Origin: JBFHKO01 sp041595355
GTDB lineage: Bacteria; Pseudomonadota; Gammaproteobacteria; Enterobacterales; Aeromonadaceae
NCBI GenBank assembly: GCA_041595355.1
Contig: JBFHKO010000047.1
Location: forward strand, 1 to 13,707
Reading direction: 5' to 3'
Length of the DNA: 13,707 bases
The position numbers were made by a program, and so were the translations under genes. Position 1 is the stretch's first letter. The number at the start of each line of letters is the position of its first letter. Below, piece after piece: positions 13,705 through 13,707 of this stretch. The notes under the pieces were generated by a model. It was not told the DNA's origin. It saw nothing but the letters and a program-made list of their open reading frames with translations, and did not search any database.

Positions 13705-13707
13705 GAC

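Noticed and set aside
1..13707. Search for CRISPR arrays, insertion sequences, tRNA genes, prophage or toxin-antitoxin genes
   Set aside because: No direct-repeat array, transposase, tRNA-like cloverleaf or small gene pair seen; every gene is a known core gene in near-standard order.

Overview
The window is a compact stretch of chromosome in which every recognisable gene lies on the minus strand, so transcription runs from the high to the low coordinates. I find sixteen protein genes, fifteen complete and one (der) cut by the left edge. All belong to well-known families, and most lengths and active-site positions match their Escherichia coli counterparts almost residue for residue. The high GC content, the E. 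coli-like proteins and a type IV pilus pilotin gene (pilF) between rlmN and rodZ suggest a free-living gammaproteobacterium, perhaps of the Aeromonadales (Aeromonas, Oceanimonas or Zobellella type). That placement is an inference from recall of gene order; no search was run.

Right part (about 9921-13704): the distal iron-sulfur cluster (isc) operon iscU-iscA-hscB-hscA-fdx-iscX, in the standard order. iscR and iscS presumably lie just beyond the right edge. IscU is the scaffold, IscA an A-type carrier, HscB/HscA the co-chaperone and chaperone that move the cluster off IscU, Fdx the electron donor and IscX a small regulator/iron-binding protein. A strong intrinsic terminator follows iscX, and a GC-rich hairpin separates iscA from hscB.

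Middle (about 6724-9891): pepB (aminopeptidase B), ndk (nucleoside diphosphate kinase) and rlmN (23S rRNA/tRNA methyltransferase), with promoter-like sequences in front of ndk and rlmN.

Left part (1-6697): pilF-rodZ-ispG, tightly packed and probably cotranscribed with rlmN; then a terminator-like hairpin that runs directly into a good sigma70 promoter for hisS; then hisS-yfgM-bamB, a perfect 26-base palindrome, and der. This block mixes envelope assembly (PilF, RodZ, YfgM, BamB), isoprenoid synthesis (IspG), translation (HisS, RlmN) and ribosome assembly (Der).

No stretch longer than about 300 bases lacks a gene; the largest gaps are about 150 bases (7843-7995 and 8428-8577). I see no tRNA, rRNA, insertion sequence, CRISPR array, phage gene or sign of transfer. 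I did not find an undescribed system: this is ordinary core genome, and the points worth a second look are mainly intergenic RNA structures and start-site details.
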